Positions 15,300 to 15,799 of a stretch of 15,799 nucleotides of DNA are shown here, piece by piece. The stretch is from an uncultured Kiloniellales bacterium (GTDB taxonomy: Bacteria > Pseudomonadota > Alphaproteobacteria > Kiloniellales > JAKSDN01), in the NCBI GenBank assembly GCA_947259625.1, contig CAMYMY010000038.1:1-15799 (forward strand), given 5' to 3'. The position numbers and the translations under genes were made by a program. The first letter of the stretch is position 1. Every line of letters begins with the position of its first letter. The notes beneath the pieces were generated by a model that ran no database searches, had not been told where the DNA came from, and worked only from the letters and a program-made list of their open reading frames with translations.

Positions 15300-15799
15300 G
15301 CTTCACCCCACAGTTTGATGGTGTCGGCGAATGTTCCGGCCTGCTCGCGGATTGGCTGCATCTGGCCGGAGTTCTCGGCGTACTTGAAGGATATGTAGGA
15401 GATGTTCTCGCGGGTGAGCGCGTTGGCCAGCATCGGCCGGTCCAAGAGCGCCGGATCGCAGAAGCTGGGCGCGGCGAAGATCACGCCCTCGGCGGCGCGC
15501 GTGCGCACCGCGTCGATCAGGTACTTGCCCTTGCGCGCGCCGTCGGGCTCGTACTTGGCCGCCGTCTCCGTGGAATGCTTGATGAAGGCCTGCGCCAGGT
15601 TCCGGATCGGGTCGCCGTCGCTCGGCACGTCCTTCAGCAGCCAGCGCGTGACCAGCATGTAGTCGTCGTCGACGATGTAGCAGCCGGCGAGCTCGATGGA
15701 CTTGATCAGGTTGAGCGGCGGCTGCTCGCAGAACGAGCCCTGCAGGATGATACGGCAGTTGTCGCGCATGGGCCGGTCCTCGGCCTCGGCCGCGGCGAG
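15296..15799 (-). CDS. bcrC: Benzoyl-CoA reductase subunit C, C-terminal part (BadD-like)
   Basis: Only the last 167 residues lie in the window; the frame stays open to base 15799, so the internal ATG at 15767-15769 is not the real start. BcrC proteins are roughly 380 residues, so a bit more than half is missing. The visible part shows the HgdB-fold C-terminus: NCRIILQGSFCEQPPLNLIKSIELAG, GVIFAAPSFCDPALLDRPML with a cluster-type cysteine, and the ending ISYISFKYAENSGQMQPIREQ then AGTFADTIKLW, typical of this family. It should pair with BcrB in the catalytic core. Its TGA overlaps the bcrB ATG. The operon promoter, and any oxygen-responsive (FNR/AadR-type) site, would lie beyond the right edge. 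Confidence 0.92.
   Translation of the reverse strand, partial: LAAAEAEDRPMRDNCRIILQGSFCEQPPLNLIKSIELAGCYIVDDDYMLVTRWLLKDVPSDGDPIRNLAQAFIKHSTETAAKYEPDGARKGKYLIDAVRTRAAEGVIFAAPSFCDPALLDRPMLANALTRENISYISFKYAENSGQMQPIREQAGTFADTIKLWGEA

Overview
The window is GC-rich, gene-dense DNA from what is most likely a facultatively anaerobic proteobacterium. An alphaproteobacterium is my best guess, because a GNAT acetyltransferase gene next to an Rrf2 regulator gene, beside benzoyl-CoA reductase genes, recalls the Rhodopseudomonas palustris bad cluster. Every recognisable gene fits one theme: uptake of benzoate or a related aromatic acid, its activation to benzoyl-CoA, and two different ways of destroying the ring.

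Region 1 (1-10389, all minus strand, read right to left) is a box-type aerobic benzoate operon: boxC (benzoyl-CoA-dihydrodiol lyase), boxB (diiron benzoyl-CoA 2,3-epoxidase), a benzoate-CoA ligase, a two-subunit family I CoA-transferase, then a branched-chain-amino-acid-type ABC importer (Tat-exported binding protein, two permeases, and an ATPase cut by the window edge). The reductase boxA and the aldehyde dehydrogenase boxD are not in the window.

Region 2 (10390-11516) holds an AT-rich divergent control region and, on the plus strand, a GNAT acetyltransferase and an Rrf2-family regulator resembling the badL-badM pair. The control region has a TTGACA-type promoter for the box operon, a 26-bp dyad over the predicted transcription start, and a foldable boxC leader.

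Region 3 (11531-15799, minus strand) is the anaerobic, ATP-dependent benzoyl-CoA reductase in Thauera gene order, bcrC(partial)-bcrB-bcrA-bcrD-ferredoxin. The ferredoxin is of the low-potential Allochromatium type. bcrC overlaps bcrB, and bcrA overlaps bcrD, by ATGA junctions.

Taken together, one importer and one ligase would feed benzoyl-CoA either to BoxB/BoxC (oxygen present) or to BcrCBAD plus ferredoxin (oxygen absent), with the regulator pair lying between the branches. The main points worth a second look are the hybrid aerobic/anaerobic layout, the missing boxA/boxD with an unexpected CoA-transferase in the box operon, a regulator without iron-sulfur cysteines, and the structured non-coding elements. 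There is no gene-free stretch over 300 bases. I saw no tRNA, rRNA, CRISPR, insertion sequence or phage gene.
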